Origin: Chloroflexota bacterium
GTDB taxonomy: Bacteria > Chloroflexota > Anaerolineae > JACRMK01
Direction of reading: 5' to 3'
NCBI GenBank assembly: GCA_016200765.1
Contig: JACQEC010000239.1
Coordinates: forward strand, 1-25,302
Length of the DNA: 25,302 nucleotides
Part shown: piece after piece, positions 14,572 through 23,447 of the stretch
Layout of the letters: every line of letters starts with the position of its first letter
How positions within the stretch are numbered: position 1 is the stretch's first letter
Made by a program: the position numbers and the translations under genes
The notes under the pieces: model-generated
The model's input: only the letters and a program-made list of their open reading frames with translations
Told to the model about the DNA's origin: nothing
The model's database searches: none

Positions 14572-17139
14572 ATGACTGCAACACCGGTTCGCGCACAATA
14601 CCTGCGCATCAAGAAAAGGTACCCTGACGTTATTGTCTTCTTTCGTCTCGGCGATTTTTACGAGACTTTTGACGACGACGCCAAGGTCGTCGCGGCTGAA
14701 CTCGATCTGGTGCTCACCTCGCGCCCGGTGGCCAAAGGCGAGCGGACGCCGATGGCCGGAGTCCCTTACCATGCGGCGGATAACTATATCGCGCGCCTGA
14801 TTGCCAAAGGCTACAAGGTAGCGATCTGCGAGCAGACCAGCGCCGATGGGAATGACGGAATCATGCAGCGCGACGTCGTGCGCGTGGTGACGCCAGGCAC
14901 CGTGGTCGAAACCAACATGCTGGAAGCCAAGCGCAACAACTATTTGGCCTCGGCGCTCTGGTATGATGACCGGGCAAGCTTGGCCTATTGTGATATCACG
15001 ACCGGAGAATTTGCGGTCACGCAAATTGACGGGCCAGACTGGGCAAATGCCCTAGAGCGCGAGTTGGAACGCCTCCAGCCGGCTGAGGTGGTGGTGTATG
15101 ACCCTCCGGACACTGATTTACCCTTCGCCATACCCTACCCCTTGTCGCCGTATCCTGCCTGGCACTTCGACGTAGACACGGCCCGGCAATCGCTTCTTGA
15201 TCACTTCAAGGTTGGGGCGCTCGACGGTTTCGGTTGCGCGGGATTGCCGTTGGCGATCAGCGCGGCCGGGGCGATCGTCCAGTACCTGAAGGATACCCAG
15301 CCGGCAGCGCTGGCCCAACTGCCCGACCTGCACACCTACTCAACAGCACAGTACATGCTGCTTGACGCTGCCACCCGCCGCAATCTGGAGCTGACCCGCT
15401 CGCTGCGCGGAGCCGCCGAGGGTTCGTTACTGGCTGTCCTTGATCGTACGCTGACGCCGATGGGGGGACGACTCCTGCATACGTGGCTGAGCCAGCCACT
15501 GCTTGAGTCGGACGCGATTACCCGGCGGCTCGATGTGGTGCAGTTTTTTACCGAGCGCGCGTTACTTCGCGCAGAATTGCGACAGGTGCTGAAATCTCTG
15601 GGTGACTTGGAGCGCATGACCAACCGCATCGGGCAGGGCGTGGCGCTTCCGCGCGAGTTGCTGGCTTACAAAGCCGGCCTCGATAAAGCGCCTGCGCTGG
15701 TGTCACTGTTGAATGAGCACAGCGTGCCTGTGTCGCTGGCGGCGGGCGCGGCGCGGGCTTGCCATGAAGTCGCAAGCTGGATAGGCGCGGCCATTAGCCC
15801 AACATCGCCCGCCACACTCAACGATACCGGCGTGATTCGCTCGGGATTCTCGGCCGAGTTGGATGGCATCGCCCAATCGTCGCGCGACGCGAAGAACTGG
15901 GTCGCCAATTTGGAGAAGAGTGAGCGAGAACGAACCGGAATTCGCACCCTGAAGGTCGGGTTCAATCAGGTCTTTGGCTACTACATAGAGATCAGCCAGG
16001 GGCAGGCGAGCAACGCGCCGGCTGACTACATCCGCAAGCAGACACTGGCTAACGCCGAGCGGTATATCACGCCTGAACTGAAGGAATATGAATCGCTGAT
16101 TCTCAACGCGCAGGAGCGCATCCTCGACCTTGAGCGCCAAATCTACAAACAGTTGCTGACGCAGATCGCGCAACATACGGCCGATATGCTGGCGGCGGCG
16201 CAGACCATCGCGCAGCTCGATGTCTACCTGTCGCTGGCCGAGACGGCTGTGCTTAACCGGTACGTGCGCCCGCAGATGGCCGACAGCCGCGTGCTCAAGA
16301 TTACAGCTGGGCGGCATCCGGTGGTTGAGTTGAGCGCGCGCCACGAGCCGTTCGTGCCCAATGATGTGCATTTTGACGATGGGGAGCTTATCGTGCTGAC
16401 CGGCCCGAACATGGCCGGCAAGACGACGTTTCTGAGGCAGGTCGCGCTCATTGTCCTGATGGCGCAAGTCGGCTCGTTTGTGCCCGCCGACGAAGCCGTC
16501 GTCGGCATTGTGGATCGCATATTCACCCGCGTCGGCGCACAAGACGACATCAGTGCCGGTCAGTCCACGTTCATGGTGGAGATGGTTGAGACCGCCAATA
16601 TTCTGCATCATGCCACGCCGCGCAGTCTCTTGATTCTCGACGAGATTGGCCGGGGCACCAGCACCTACGATGGGCTGTCTATCGCATGGGCGGTGATTGA
16701 GCACATCCACAACCATTTACGCTTGCAGGCGAAAACGCTCTTCGCAACCCACTATCATGAACTGACGGCACTATCGGACCACTTGCCGCGCGTTCGCAAT
16801 TTCAACGTCGCCGTTTCTGAAGCGGAAGGCCGTGTCACCTTCCTGCGGAAAATTGTGCCGGGCGGCGCCGACCGCAGTTACGGCATCCACGTCGCCCAAC
16901 TCGCAGGCTTGCCCCGGCCGGTTATCCAGCGCGCGGAGGAGATCTTGAAGGGGTTGGAAGGCCGCTCCGGCGAACGGCGCGCGCCCGGGGGCCGCGCAAA
17001 GCGCACCGCCCAGCCCACGCTTTTCAGTCTCACCGATCCCGTCGTCGAGGAATTGCGAGCGCTTGACCTGGCCGTCATGACGCCACTGGAGGCGCTCAAT
17101 TTGCTCTATCAATGGCAACGCCGCCAGACGGAGCCGTAG
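14572..17139 (+). CDS. mutS: DNA mismatch repair ATPase MutS
   Basis: 855 residues, the normal MutS1 length. The mismatch-recognition motif is in FFRLGDFYETF (Phe-x-Glu, near residues 25-31). The connector, lever and clamp domains follow. The ABC-type ATPase has Walker A GPNMAGKT (611-618), the QDDISAGQSTFMVEM signature, Walker B LLILDEIGRGTSTYDG and FATHYHEL. An HTH-like C-terminal region follows the linker after EEILKGLEG. It binds mismatched or looped DNA as a dimer and normally recruits MutL; no mutL is in the window. I chose the ATG at 14572 because family members begin close to this point (QYLRIKKRYPD is near the normal N-terminus); an upstream ATG at 14527 would add 15 unrelated residues. 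No clear promoter is seen between it and the amidase gene. Confidence 0.98.
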   Translation: MTATPVRAQYLRIKKRYPDVIVFFRLGDFYETFDDDAKVVAAELDLVLTSRPVAKGERTPMAGVPYHAADNYIARLIAKGYKVAICEQTSADGNDGIMQRDVVRVVTPGTVVETNMLEAKRNNYLASALWYDDRASLAYCDITTGEFAVTQIDGPDWANALERELERLQPAEVVVYDPPDTDLPFAIPYPLSPYPAWHFDVDTARQSLLDHFKVGALDGFGCAGLPLAISAAGAIVQYLKDTQPAALAQLPDLHTYSTAQYMLLDAATRRNLELTRSLRGAAEGSLLAVLDRTLTPMGGRLLHTWLSQPLLESDAITRRLDVVQFFTERALLRAELRQVLKSLGDLERMTNRIGQGVALPRELLAYKAGLDKAPALVSLLNEHSVPVSLAAGAARACHEVASWIGAAISPTSPATLNDTGVIRSGFSAELDGIAQSSRDAKNWVANLEKSERERTGIRTLKVGFNQVFGYYIEISQGQASNAPADYIRKQTLANAERYITPELKEYESLILNAQERILDLERQIYKQLLTQIAQHTADMLAAAQTIAQLDVYLSLAETAVLNRYVRPQMADSRVLKITAGRHPVVELSARHEPFVPNDVHFDDGELIVLTGPNMAGKTTFLRQVALIVLMAQVGSFVPADEAVVGIVDRIFTRVGAQDDISAGQSTFMVEMVETANILHHATPRSLLILDEIGRGTSTYDGLSIAWAVIEHIHNHLRLQAKTLFATHYHELTALSDHLPRVRNFNVAVSEAEGRVTFLRKIVPGGADRSYGIHVAQLAGLPRPVIQRAEEILKGLEGRSGERRAPGGRAKRTAQPTLFSLTDPVVEELRALDLAVMTPLEALNLLYQWQRRQTEP

Positions 17140-17180
17140 CGGGATTGTGGCGGGGGGATGGTTCGAGCGCCCGTGCCTTC

Positions 17181-17212
17181 GCTGATCGTCAAGCAGAGAA
17201 TTGATGATCAGT
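17181..17212. terminator. Inverted repeat between convergent mutS and valS
   Basis: TGATCGTCAA (17183-17192) and TTGATGATCA (17201-17210) pair with one G.U-type mismatch around an 8-nt loop, and the stem can extend by a further pair at each end. It contains the valS TGA stop (17210-17208) and sits between the two converging genes. There is no U-run on either side, so an intrinsic terminator role is uncertain. Confidence 0.35.
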
Positions 17213-19889
17213 CTGTATGCGGCTCCTCGGTGAGGGCAGCGAGGCGTTCCAGCAACTTCGCTCGGCGGTCAATGGCTCCATCGCGTTTGGCGCGTTCCTT
17301 CTGCACCACCGCCGGCGGCGCGCGCTTGACGAAGTCGCTGGCAAGCAATTTGTCAACCTTGACCAAATCGCTCTCGACCTGCGCGAGCTCCTTGCCCAGT
17401 CGCGCGCGCTCCTTTTCGCAGTCAATCGTGTCGTGCAACGAAAGGTAAATCTCAGCGCCGGCCACGACCAGCGCAAGAGAATTGGCGGGCTTGTCGGGCA
17501 ACTGCGCTTCGATACGCAGGCGACTCTCGTCCAGATTGGCCAGGCGCGCGATGTGCGCTCTCAAAGTGCCCATTGAGGCATACCGCTCGCCCACGACCAA
17601 CACTGCGCCGATCTTCCGGGACGGCTCGACGTTGTGATCTTTGCGCATCGTGCGGATGCCGCGCACGATGTCAATCAGTAAATTGATATCCGACTCGGCT
17701 TCGGGGTCGAAGCGGCCGGGTGTAGGCCAATCCGCGATGATCAACGCCTCCGGCCAGCCACGGCCAAGCGGTCCGGCCATCCCCTTTAAGTGCTGCCACA
17801 CCTCCTCGGTCACGAACGGCACAAACGGGTGCAGGAGGCGCAGTGACCGATCGAGTACGTTGGTCAGCGTGGCCAGCGCGCGACGCTGGTGCGCCGCATC
17901 CCCATCACTGAGCGCCGACTTGCTCAACTCCACATACCAGTCGCAATACTCACTCCAAAGGAACTCGTAGGCTAGCGTACCGGCTTGCCCAAACTGATAG
18001 TCATCCATCAGCCGAGTCACGTCGGCGATGGTGCGGTTTAGCCGCGAGCGTATCCAGCGAGACGGCAGATCGTGCTCAGCGTCCGAGCCGGAGGCGTCCT
18101 CAACTGGCGGCAATGATTCCAGATGGCTGATGACGAACCGAGCCGCGTTCCAAATCTTGTTGGCGAAGTTACGATTGGAGGCCACGCGGCTGATGGCCAG
18201 GTTCATGTCGTTCCCCGGAGTGCTGCCGGTCAGCAGCGTGAAGCGCAGTGCATCGGTCCCATATTCGTCCATGACCACGAGCGGGTCCACCACGTTGCCC
18301 AGAGTCTTGCTCATCTTGCGCCCATGCTCGACGCGCACCAAGCCATGCAGGTACACGGTATGGAACGGAGGCTCTTCGGTGAATTCGAGTCCCGCCATGA
18401 TCATGCGGGCGACCCAGAAAAAGAGGATGTCATAACCGGTTTCCATCACGTCGGTGGGATAGTACGTGCGCAGGTCGGGCGTGCTGTCGGGCCAACCGAG
18501 CGTGCTGAAGGGCCAGAGCGCTGAAGAAAACCAGGTGTCCAGCACGTCTGGGTCTTGCTCGATCTTGGTGCTGTGGCATTGCGGGCACCGGGTTGGGTCT
18601 TCGCGACCGGTGAACTGATGCCCGTTCTCGCAGTACCACACCGGGATACGGTGGCCCCACCACAACTGGCGGCTGATGCACCAGTCGCGGATGTTCGCCA
18701 GCCAGTTGAAGTACACTTTTTCGAATCGCTCTGGGACAATCTTCAACTCTCCCCGCCGCACGATTTGCAGGGCCTGTTCGGCCAGCGGAGCCATGCGCAC
18801 AAACCATTGGGTGGAGATCAGAGGCTCAACGATTTCACCGCCGCGCTGGGACCTTGGGACATTCATCAGGTAAGGCTCGGTCTTCAGGGTCAGGCCGGCT
18901 GTGTTCATATCGGCCCAGATGCGCCTGCGGCACTCAAAGCGATCTAGTCCCGCATAGGGGCCGGCGTTCTGATTCATGGTGGCGTCGGGGTTCATAGTCG
19001 AGATGACGGGCAGGTGATGGCGTTTCCCGATGTCGTAGTCGGTCGGGTCGTGTCCGGGGGTGATTTTGAGCGCGCCCGTGGCAAAATCGGGCTGGACCGC
19101 CTCATCGGCGATCACCGGAATCTCTCGATTGAGGATGGGCACAAGCGCCGTGCGCCCGATGTATTTCCGATACCGCTCGTCGTCCGGGTGAACGGCCACG
19201 GCGGTATCGGCCACAATCGTCTCGGGACGTGTCGTGGCTACGGGAATGTATTCTGTGCTGTCCTTCAGCCGATATTGGAAGTAGTAGAGCGTGGCCTGTT
19301 CCTCATTGTACTCCACCTCCAGATCGCTGACGGCTGTCTTCAGGCCCGGCGACCAGTTGATCAGATACGTGCCGCGGTAGATGAGACCCTTTTCGTAAAG
19401 GCGCACGAAGGCTTCCCGCACGGCGCGCGAGAGACCGGGGTCGAGGGTAAAGCGCTCACGATCCCAATCGCAACTGGCGCCTAGACGCCGCAATTGCATC
19501 GTGATAATGCCGCCGTACTTCTCTTTCCACTCCCACGCGCGGCGGATGAACTGCTCGCGGCCGATGGCCTCGCGCGAGGTGCCTTCATCGCGGAGCATTT
19601 TTTCGATTTGCAGCTGCGTCGCGATGCCGGCGTGGTCGGTGCCGGGCACCCATAGCGCTCGCCGCCCGCGCATGCGCTGGTAACGGATCATGAGGTCCTC
19701 GACACTGACGAACATCGCGTGGCCGAGATGCAGTTCTCCGGTGACGTTGGGCGGCGGAATCGAGATGACAAATGGCTGTGCGTCTGGGTTCGAGGCGGCT
19801 TCCGGTTTGAACCAGCCCCGGCTCGCCCACCATTCATATAGACGCTGTTCCGTCGCCTTAAAGTCGTAAGTCTTCGGCATGGTCGTCAT
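17208..19889 (-). CDS. valS: Valyl-tRNA synthetase
   Basis: 893 residues. Class I synthetase charging tRNA-Val, cytoplasmic. The HIGH motif is HLGH (54-57) within PPPNVTGELHLGHAMF; the KMSKS motif is KMSKTLGN (525-532). The CP1 editing domain, the zinc-like CENGHQFTGREDPTRCPQCH segment (two CxxC/H pairs) and DVLDTWFSSALWP are all present. The C-terminal coiled-coil arm typical of ValRS is seen (RLGKELAQVESDLVKVDKLL onward). The ATG at 19889 has GGGAGGG about 10 nt upstream. A longer frame reaching 19976 runs through the T-box terminator and is rejected. The gene is controlled by a T-box leader and follows pfkA on the same strand. Confidence 0.98.
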   Translation of the reverse strand: MTTMPKTYDFKATEQRLYEWWASRGWFKPEAASNPDAQPFVISIPPPNVTGELHLGHAMFVSVEDLMIRYQRMRGRRALWVPGTDHAGIATQLQIEKMLRDEGTSREAIGREQFIRRAWEWKEKYGGIITMQLRRLGASCDWDRERFTLDPGLSRAVREAFVRLYEKGLIYRGTYLINWSPGLKTAVSDLEVEYNEEQATLYYFQYRLKDSTEYIPVATTRPETIVADTAVAVHPDDERYRKYIGRTALVPILNREIPVIADEAVQPDFATGALKITPGHDPTDYDIGKRHHLPVISTMNPDATMNQNAGPYAGLDRFECRRRIWADMNTAGLTLKTEPYLMNVPRSQRGGEIVEPLISTQWFVRMAPLAEQALQIVRRGELKIVPERFEKVYFNWLANIRDWCISRQLWWGHRIPVWYCENGHQFTGREDPTRCPQCHSTKIEQDPDVLDTWFSSALWPFSTLGWPDSTPDLRTYYPTDVMETGYDILFFWVARMIMAGLEFTEEPPFHTVYLHGLVRVEHGRKMSKTLGNVVDPLVVMDEYGTDALRFTLLTGSTPGNDMNLAISRVASNRNFANKIWNAARFVISHLESLPPVEDASGSDAEHDLPSRWIRSRLNRTIADVTRLMDDYQFGQAGTLAYEFLWSEYCDWYVELSKSALSDGDAAHQRRALATLTNVLDRSLRLLHPFVPFVTEEVWQHLKGMAGPLGRGWPEALIIADWPTPGRFDPEAESDINLLIDIVRGIRTMRKDHNVEPSRKIGAVLVVGERYASMGTLRAHIARLANLDESRLRIEAQLPDKPANSLALVVAGAEIYLSLHDTIDCEKERARLGKELAQVESDLVKVDKLLASDFVKRAPPAVVQKERAKRDGAIDRRAKLLERLAALTEEPHTD

Positions 19890-19910
19890 GGCGTGTGTCC
19901 CTCCCGAAGG

Positions 19911-19946
19911 AAATAAAAAATCCCCCCGTCGCATGGACGAGAGGAT
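19911..19946 (-). terminator. T-box terminator hairpin before valS
   Basis: On the minus strand ATCCTCTCGTC pairs over 11 positions (two G.U) with GACGGGGGGAT around a 5-nt loop, followed by six T and ATTT. It lies directly after the T-box sequence and 22 nt before the valS ATG. Confidence 0.9.
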
Positions 19947-20170
19947 TCCCGTGGTACCACCAATGCTGCCTGTCAATGTCGCGGTGATTAATCAACGCGG
20001 CATAACAGGCGCTCTAGCACGTCGTAACGGTCGTCACCGTCCCGGCCTAATGGTTTCAGCCGGGGAACTCACAGGCGACATTCAGCGGCTTTGTCTGTGA
20101 GAGGCTTGCACCCGGTGGCCTCTCTTCTCTAGCAGTGCAGGCCGCTTACTCCTCCTGCTCATAGTCTGTG
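19911..20170 (-). promoter_or_regulatory. T-box riboswitch leader, Val specifier (GTC), controlling valS
   Basis: A leader of about 260 nt that fills the gap between valS and pfkA. Stem I pairs CAGG (20157-20154) with CCTG (20075-20072) and AGCGGC (20146-20141) with GCCGCT (20089-20084). The specifier loop between has AGTA (20150-20147) on the 5' side and GAATGTCG (20083-20076) on the 3' side. The specifier is GTC (20079-20077), a Val codon, in the same GAA-N-codon position as ATC in the ileS leader. A distal hairpin GAGAGGC/GCCTCTC is also visible. The T-box is GGTGGTACC (19961-19953), whose UGGU fits an ACCA tRNA end, followed by a terminator. Uncharged tRNA-Val is the expected ligand. Confidence 0.94.
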
Positions 20171-20175
20171 GGCTT

Positions 20176-20204
20176 ATTCTACGGATTCTGGCGGTTGGTG
20201 TCAA
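20176..20204 (-). promoter_or_regulatory. Sigma70-type promoter of the valS T-box leader, inside the end of pfkA
   Basis: On the minus strand TTGACA (20204-20199), a 17-nt spacer and TAGAAT (20181-20176). The -35 and spacer lie within pfkA codons and the pfkA TAG stop (20181-20179) is the first half of the -10. The predicted start is near 20169. Confidence 0.8.
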
Positions 20205-21354
20205 ATGCGCCGCTGTCCCGCAGGTCGTGCGCACGACGAGCCTGCGAGGTTGCGTCCAACATCGTTTCGTCAAAGACGGCCTCATCGCCAAAGACAACAC
20301 CCGTGTCGCGCGCGGTCTGCGCCAGTTCGCCATCCACCGGCACTAACTTCAACCGTTCTACCGCTTTCGCAATGGGTAAATGGGTGAGCCGCGACCCTTG
20401 TAGCGCAACCATCTGCCCGAATTGCTCGCGCGCAATCAGGTGAACTGCCGCCGCGCCAAAGCGTGTTGCCAATAACCGATCAAAGGCCGTGGGGCTACCG
20501 CCGCGCTGGATATGACCCAGTACCGTCACGCGCGTTTCCTTGCCTGTGCGGTTAGCGATCTCGTCAGCCACAACCTGCCCAATGCCGCCGAGCCGGTTGG
20601 CGATTTTGTCGCGGTAGACCGCCTCACCTCCGAGCGGCATGGCACCTTCGGCGACGACGATGATGCTAAAGCGCCGGCCGTACTTCGTGCGCGCCAAGAT
20701 CATGTCGCAAATGGGCTCGTAGCGGAATGGAATCTCTGGAATCAGGATTGCGTGGGCAGAGCCGGCGAGTCCGGCATGAAGGGCAATCCAGCCCGCCGTA
20801 CGTCCCATGACCTCAACAATCATCACCCGATGATGACTTTCGGCTGTGGTATGCAGGCGGTCAATCGCGTCGGTGGCAATGGAGAGGGCGGTGTCAAAGC
20901 CGAAGGTCATATCCGTGCCTTCGATGTCATTATCAATCGTCTTGGGCACGCCAACCAGCTTGACCCCCTTCGCGATCAACTCCAGCGCAATCCGCAGCGA
21001 ACCATCGCCGCCGATGACCACCAGAGCGTCGAGGCCCAGCGAGTGAATTTTCTGTATGAGCTCATCGGACCGGTCTACCATCACGACATGGTCGTTGACC
21101 TTTGTCGGGTAGCGGAACGGGTTGCCGCGATTGGTGGTTCCAAGGATCGTGCCGCCGAGCGAGAGAATGCCTCGGACGTCTTTGTAGTCCAGCCGGCGGC
21201 AGTGGTCGTTGAGGAGCCCATCGTAGCCATCCTCGATGCCGATGACCTCCCACTGGAATTGATTCAACGCGGTCAGGACAACGGCCCGAATCACAGCGTT
21301 CAAGCCGGCGCAATCGCCTCCGCCCGTGCTGATGCCAATTCGCTTCACGGGCAT
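20179..21354 (-). CDS. pfkA: 6-phosphofructokinase (group III type, probably ATP-dependent)
   Basis: 391 residues. It phosphorylates fructose 6-phosphate to fructose 1,6-bisphosphate, the committing step of glycolysis. GISTGGGDCAGLNAVIR (8-23) is the phosphoryl-donor loop; GGDGS is at 115-119, PKTIDNDI at 137-144 (catalytic Asp in TIDND) and MGRTAGWIALHAG follows. By established PFK rules, Gly after GGD (not Asp) favours ATP, while Lys in PKTIDND (Gly in E. coli) is shared with PPi-dependent and group III enzymes. The G/K combination is typical of group III ATP-PFKs such as actinobacterial ones. The enzyme is longer than E. coli PfkA (320). The start lies 11 nt after the cyclophilin stop, so the pair is probably co-transcribed. 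The 3' end is also the valS promoter. Confidence 0.95.
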   Translation of the reverse strand: MPVKRIGISTGGGDCAGLNAVIRAVVLTALNQFQWEVIGIEDGYDGLLNDHCRRLDYKDVRGILSLGGTILGTTNRGNPFRYPTKVNDHVVMVDRSDELIQKIHSLGLDALVVIGGDGSLRIALELIAKGVKLVGVPKTIDNDIEGTDMTFGFDTALSIATDAIDRLHTTAESHHRVMIVEVMGRTAGWIALHAGLAGSAHAILIPEIPFRYEPICDMILARTKYGRRFSIIVVAEGAMPLGGEAVYRDKIANRLGGIGQVVADEIANRTGKETRVTVLGHIQRGGSPTAFDRLLATRFGAAAVHLIAREQFGQMVALQGSRLTHLPIAKAVERLKLVPVDGELAQTARDTGVVFGDEAVFDETMLDATSQARRAHDLRDSGAFDTNRQNP

Positions 21355-21365
21355 AGCGCTGAACC

Positions 21366-22013
21366 CTATCGCTCGGCGACGGTGACGCGGGTCATGCGGT
21401 CGCCCGCGCGAATCTGGTTGACCACATCCATGCCTTCGAAGACTTTGCCAAACACCGTGTATTGGTTGTCGAGATGTGGCGCGGTGCCCAGCATGATGAA
21501 GAACTGCGAGCCTGCGCTGTTCGGATCGTTGGTGCGCGCCATAGACAGAATACCCGCTGTGTGGGGGGTGGAATTGAATTCGGCCTGCAAGCGGTAGCCC
21601 GGCCCGCCGCTTCCGTTGCCGTTGGGGTCGCCGCCTTGAATGACGAAGCCGGGTTCGTAGCGGTGAAAATTCAGGCCATCGAAGTAGCCCTGACAGGCGA
21701 GAAACGCAAAACTGTTCACATGCTTGGGGGCAAGTTTAGGAAACAGGTCAGCCTTGATGGTGCCTTTCACGGTTTCAATGGTCGCGACGTAGGAGCGGTT
21801 CGGGTCGAGTTTCATGTCGTCAGGCGCTTTGTAATCCGTGCGGCGCGCCGGCGGTCGTTCGCCGACACAGATGGATTTTGGGGTTTGAGCCACTGTTGTT
21901 CCTCCGGGAGCAGATGATGGGGTTATGGTTTGAGCTGGTGTGCTGGCTGGCGCGCCACAGGCGGTCAGTACGACGCAGAGACTGAGAAACGACAGCGATA
22001 TGAGACGGTACAA
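21366..22013 (-). CDS. Cyclophilin-type peptidyl-prolyl cis-trans isomerase, lipoprotein
   Basis: 215 residues. The N-terminal hydrophobic signal ends in LTAC with C19 as the lipidated Cys. The cyclophilin domain (about 70-213) retains FHRYEPGFVIQGGDP (catalytic Arg), SQFFIML (substrate-pocket Gln and Phe) and HLDNQYTVFGKV (pocket His). It would catalyse prolyl isomerisation on the outer face of the membrane, assisting folding of exported proteins. The start codon is TTG at 22013, supported by GGAGG seven nt upstream and by the signal peptide beginning there; no suitable ATG exists. It lies 35 nt after the UDP-sugar dehydrogenase and 11 nt before pfkA on the same strand. Confidence 0.93.
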   Translation of the reverse strand: MYRLISLSFLSLCVVLTACGAPASTPAQTITPSSAPGGTTVAQTPKSICVGERPPARRTDYKAPDDMKLDPNRSYVATIETVKGTIKADLFPKLAPKHVNSFAFLACQGYFDGLNFHRYEPGFVIQGGDPNGNGSGGPGYRLQAEFNSTPHTAGILSMARTNDPNSAGSQFFIMLGTAPHLDNQYTVFGKVFEGMDVVNQIRAGDRMTRVTVAER

Positions 22014-22048
22014 GCGAAGTCCTCCAGTTCCGAAATCTCCAACGGGTC

Positions 22049-23404
22049 TTACAGCGGCGCTCCGACGCGCACGATTTTCTCGCGGTGCTCCTGAATGTGG
22101 CGGGTCGCGTTGGCCGTGTCCACGATGAGCGGCGCGTTGGCAACGATTTGTGCGTAGTCGAAGGCGTTATGAGCCGAGACGATCACGGCGCAATCGCACG
22201 CGGCCAGCGCTTCTTGAGTCAATGGCACCGAGTTGAGCACAATCGGCTCCCGGTGAAAGACATCTTCGCCAGCGTGGAACTGCGGCACGAAGGGGTCGCT
22301 GTATTCGACGACCGCTCCGGCCTGTACGAGTAACTCGATAATCCGCTCGGCCGGCGAGTTTCGCGCGTCGTCAATATTCGGCTTGAAGGCGACGCCGAGG
22401 ACGAGCACGCGCGAATCGGCAAGCCTTTTGCGGGCGCGGTTCAACGCCTGAGTCATCAGGTCCACCACGTGATAGGGCATTACCTGATTCGTGTCTGCGG
22501 CAAACTCGATGAAGCGCGTGAAGAAGTCGTACTCTCTAGCCTTCCATGACAGGTAGTACGGATCCACCGGAATACAGTGACCGCCCACGCCGGCGCCGGG
22601 ATAGAATGGCATGTAGCCGTAGGGTTTGGTGCGCGCCGCGTCAACCACTTCCCAGATGTCAATACCCATGCGCTCGCACAACAGCGCGAGTTCGTTCACC
22701 AGCGCGATGTTGACGCTGCGAAAGGTGTTCTCCAATAACTTGCACATCTCCGCGGCGCGCGGCGAGGAGACCACATGCACCTTGGCGGTAAAGTGCCCCA
22801 GCAGCGCCGCCGCCAAGCGTGTGCAGGCGGGCGTTACGCCGCCAACAACTTTGGGCGTGTTGGCGACATCGTACCCTTTGCTGTTAGTGTGGCCGGGGTC
22901 AATGCGCTCTGGCGAGAAGGCGAGGAAGAAATCTTTTCCAACTTGCAAGCCGGTCGCGTTCAGGATTGGCAGGACAAATTCCTCTGTCGTGCCGGGGTAG
23001 GTTGTACTTTGGAGGATGACCAGTTGACCCGGGCGCAGTTGCCCGGCAATGCCGCGCGCCGCCGACTCGATGTACGTCATATCCGGCGCCTTTTGATGGG
23101 TCATGGGCGTCGGCACGCAGATGAAGACCACCTCGCACGCGCGCAGGGCTGCGTAATCGTCGGTCGCGGTGAATTTTTCCGCGGCCCTTAGCGAGGCCAC
23201 AACGCTCGACGGCACATCCTGAATGTAACTTTCGTCGCGCGCCAAACGGCTCAACTTGTTCCGGTCAACATCCACACCCAAGACGGAGTAGCCGTTCTGG
23301 GCGAAGGTCGTGGCCAGCGGCAGGCCGACATAACCGAGTCCGATGACACCAATCCGCGCCGTCAGGTCTTGGATCTGTTGAAAGAGCATATCCGAATTCG
23401 TCAT
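22049..23404 (-). CDS. Nucleotide-sugar dehydrogenase (UDP-N-acetylhexosamine 6-dehydrogenase type)
   Basis: 451 residues. It oxidises the C6 hydroxyl of a UDP-sugar to a carboxylate using two NAD+. The Rossmann motif GLGYVG is at 22-27. The central domain includes STTYPGTTEE, SPERIDPGHTN and the catalytic Cys C277 in GVGGHCIPVDPYY. The C-terminal UDP-binding domain has VLVLGVAFKPNIDDARNSPA. The SPERIDPG-H form and GGHCIPVDP resemble the WbpA/TviB/WecC group, acting on UDP-GlcNAc or UDP-ManNAc, rather than UDP-glucose dehydrogenase, but substrate choice is inference. The product would feed surface polysaccharide synthesis. The ATG at 23404 has no strong ribosome site; ATG 23389 is an alternative. 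A longer frame upstream to 23530 overlaps the peptidase gene and is rejected. Confidence 0.93.
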   Translation of the reverse strand: MTNSDMLFQQIQDLTARIGVIGLGYVGLPLATTFAQNGYSVLGVDVDRNKLSRLARDESYIQDVPSSVVASLRAAEKFTATDDYAALRACEVVFICVPTPMTHQKAPDMTYIESAARGIAGQLRPGQLVILQSTTYPGTTEEFVLPILNATGLQVGKDFFLAFSPERIDPGHTNSKGYDVANTPKVVGGVTPACTRLAAALLGHFTAKVHVVSSPRAAEMCKLLENTFRSVNIALVNELALLCERMGIDIWEVVDAARTKPYGYMPFYPGAGVGGHCIPVDPYYLSWKAREYDFFTRFIEFAADTNQVMPYHVVDLMTQALNRARKRLADSRVLVLGVAFKPNIDDARNSPAERIIELLVQAGAVVEYSDPFVPQFHAGEDVFHREPIVLNSVPLTQEALAACDCAVIVSAHNAFDYAQIVANAPLIVDTANATRHIQEHREKIVRVGAPL

Positions 23405-23447
23405 AACCGTTGCTTGGAATCCTGGTCGAAAAAAATTCCGTGCCGAG

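Noticed and set aside
15703..16716. Minus-strand open frame (337 codons) opposite mutS
   Set aside because: Antisense to MutS core motifs; no ribosome site or domain signal.
19890..19976. Possible N-terminal extension of ValRS
   Set aside because: It runs through the T-box sequence and terminator; GGGAGGG supports the ATG at 19889.
20512..21597. Long plus-strand open frame (361 codons) opposite pfkA and the cyclophilin gene
   Set aside because: It is antisense to two well-supported genes, has no recognisable motif and spans their junction; it is a by-product of GC-rich codon usage.
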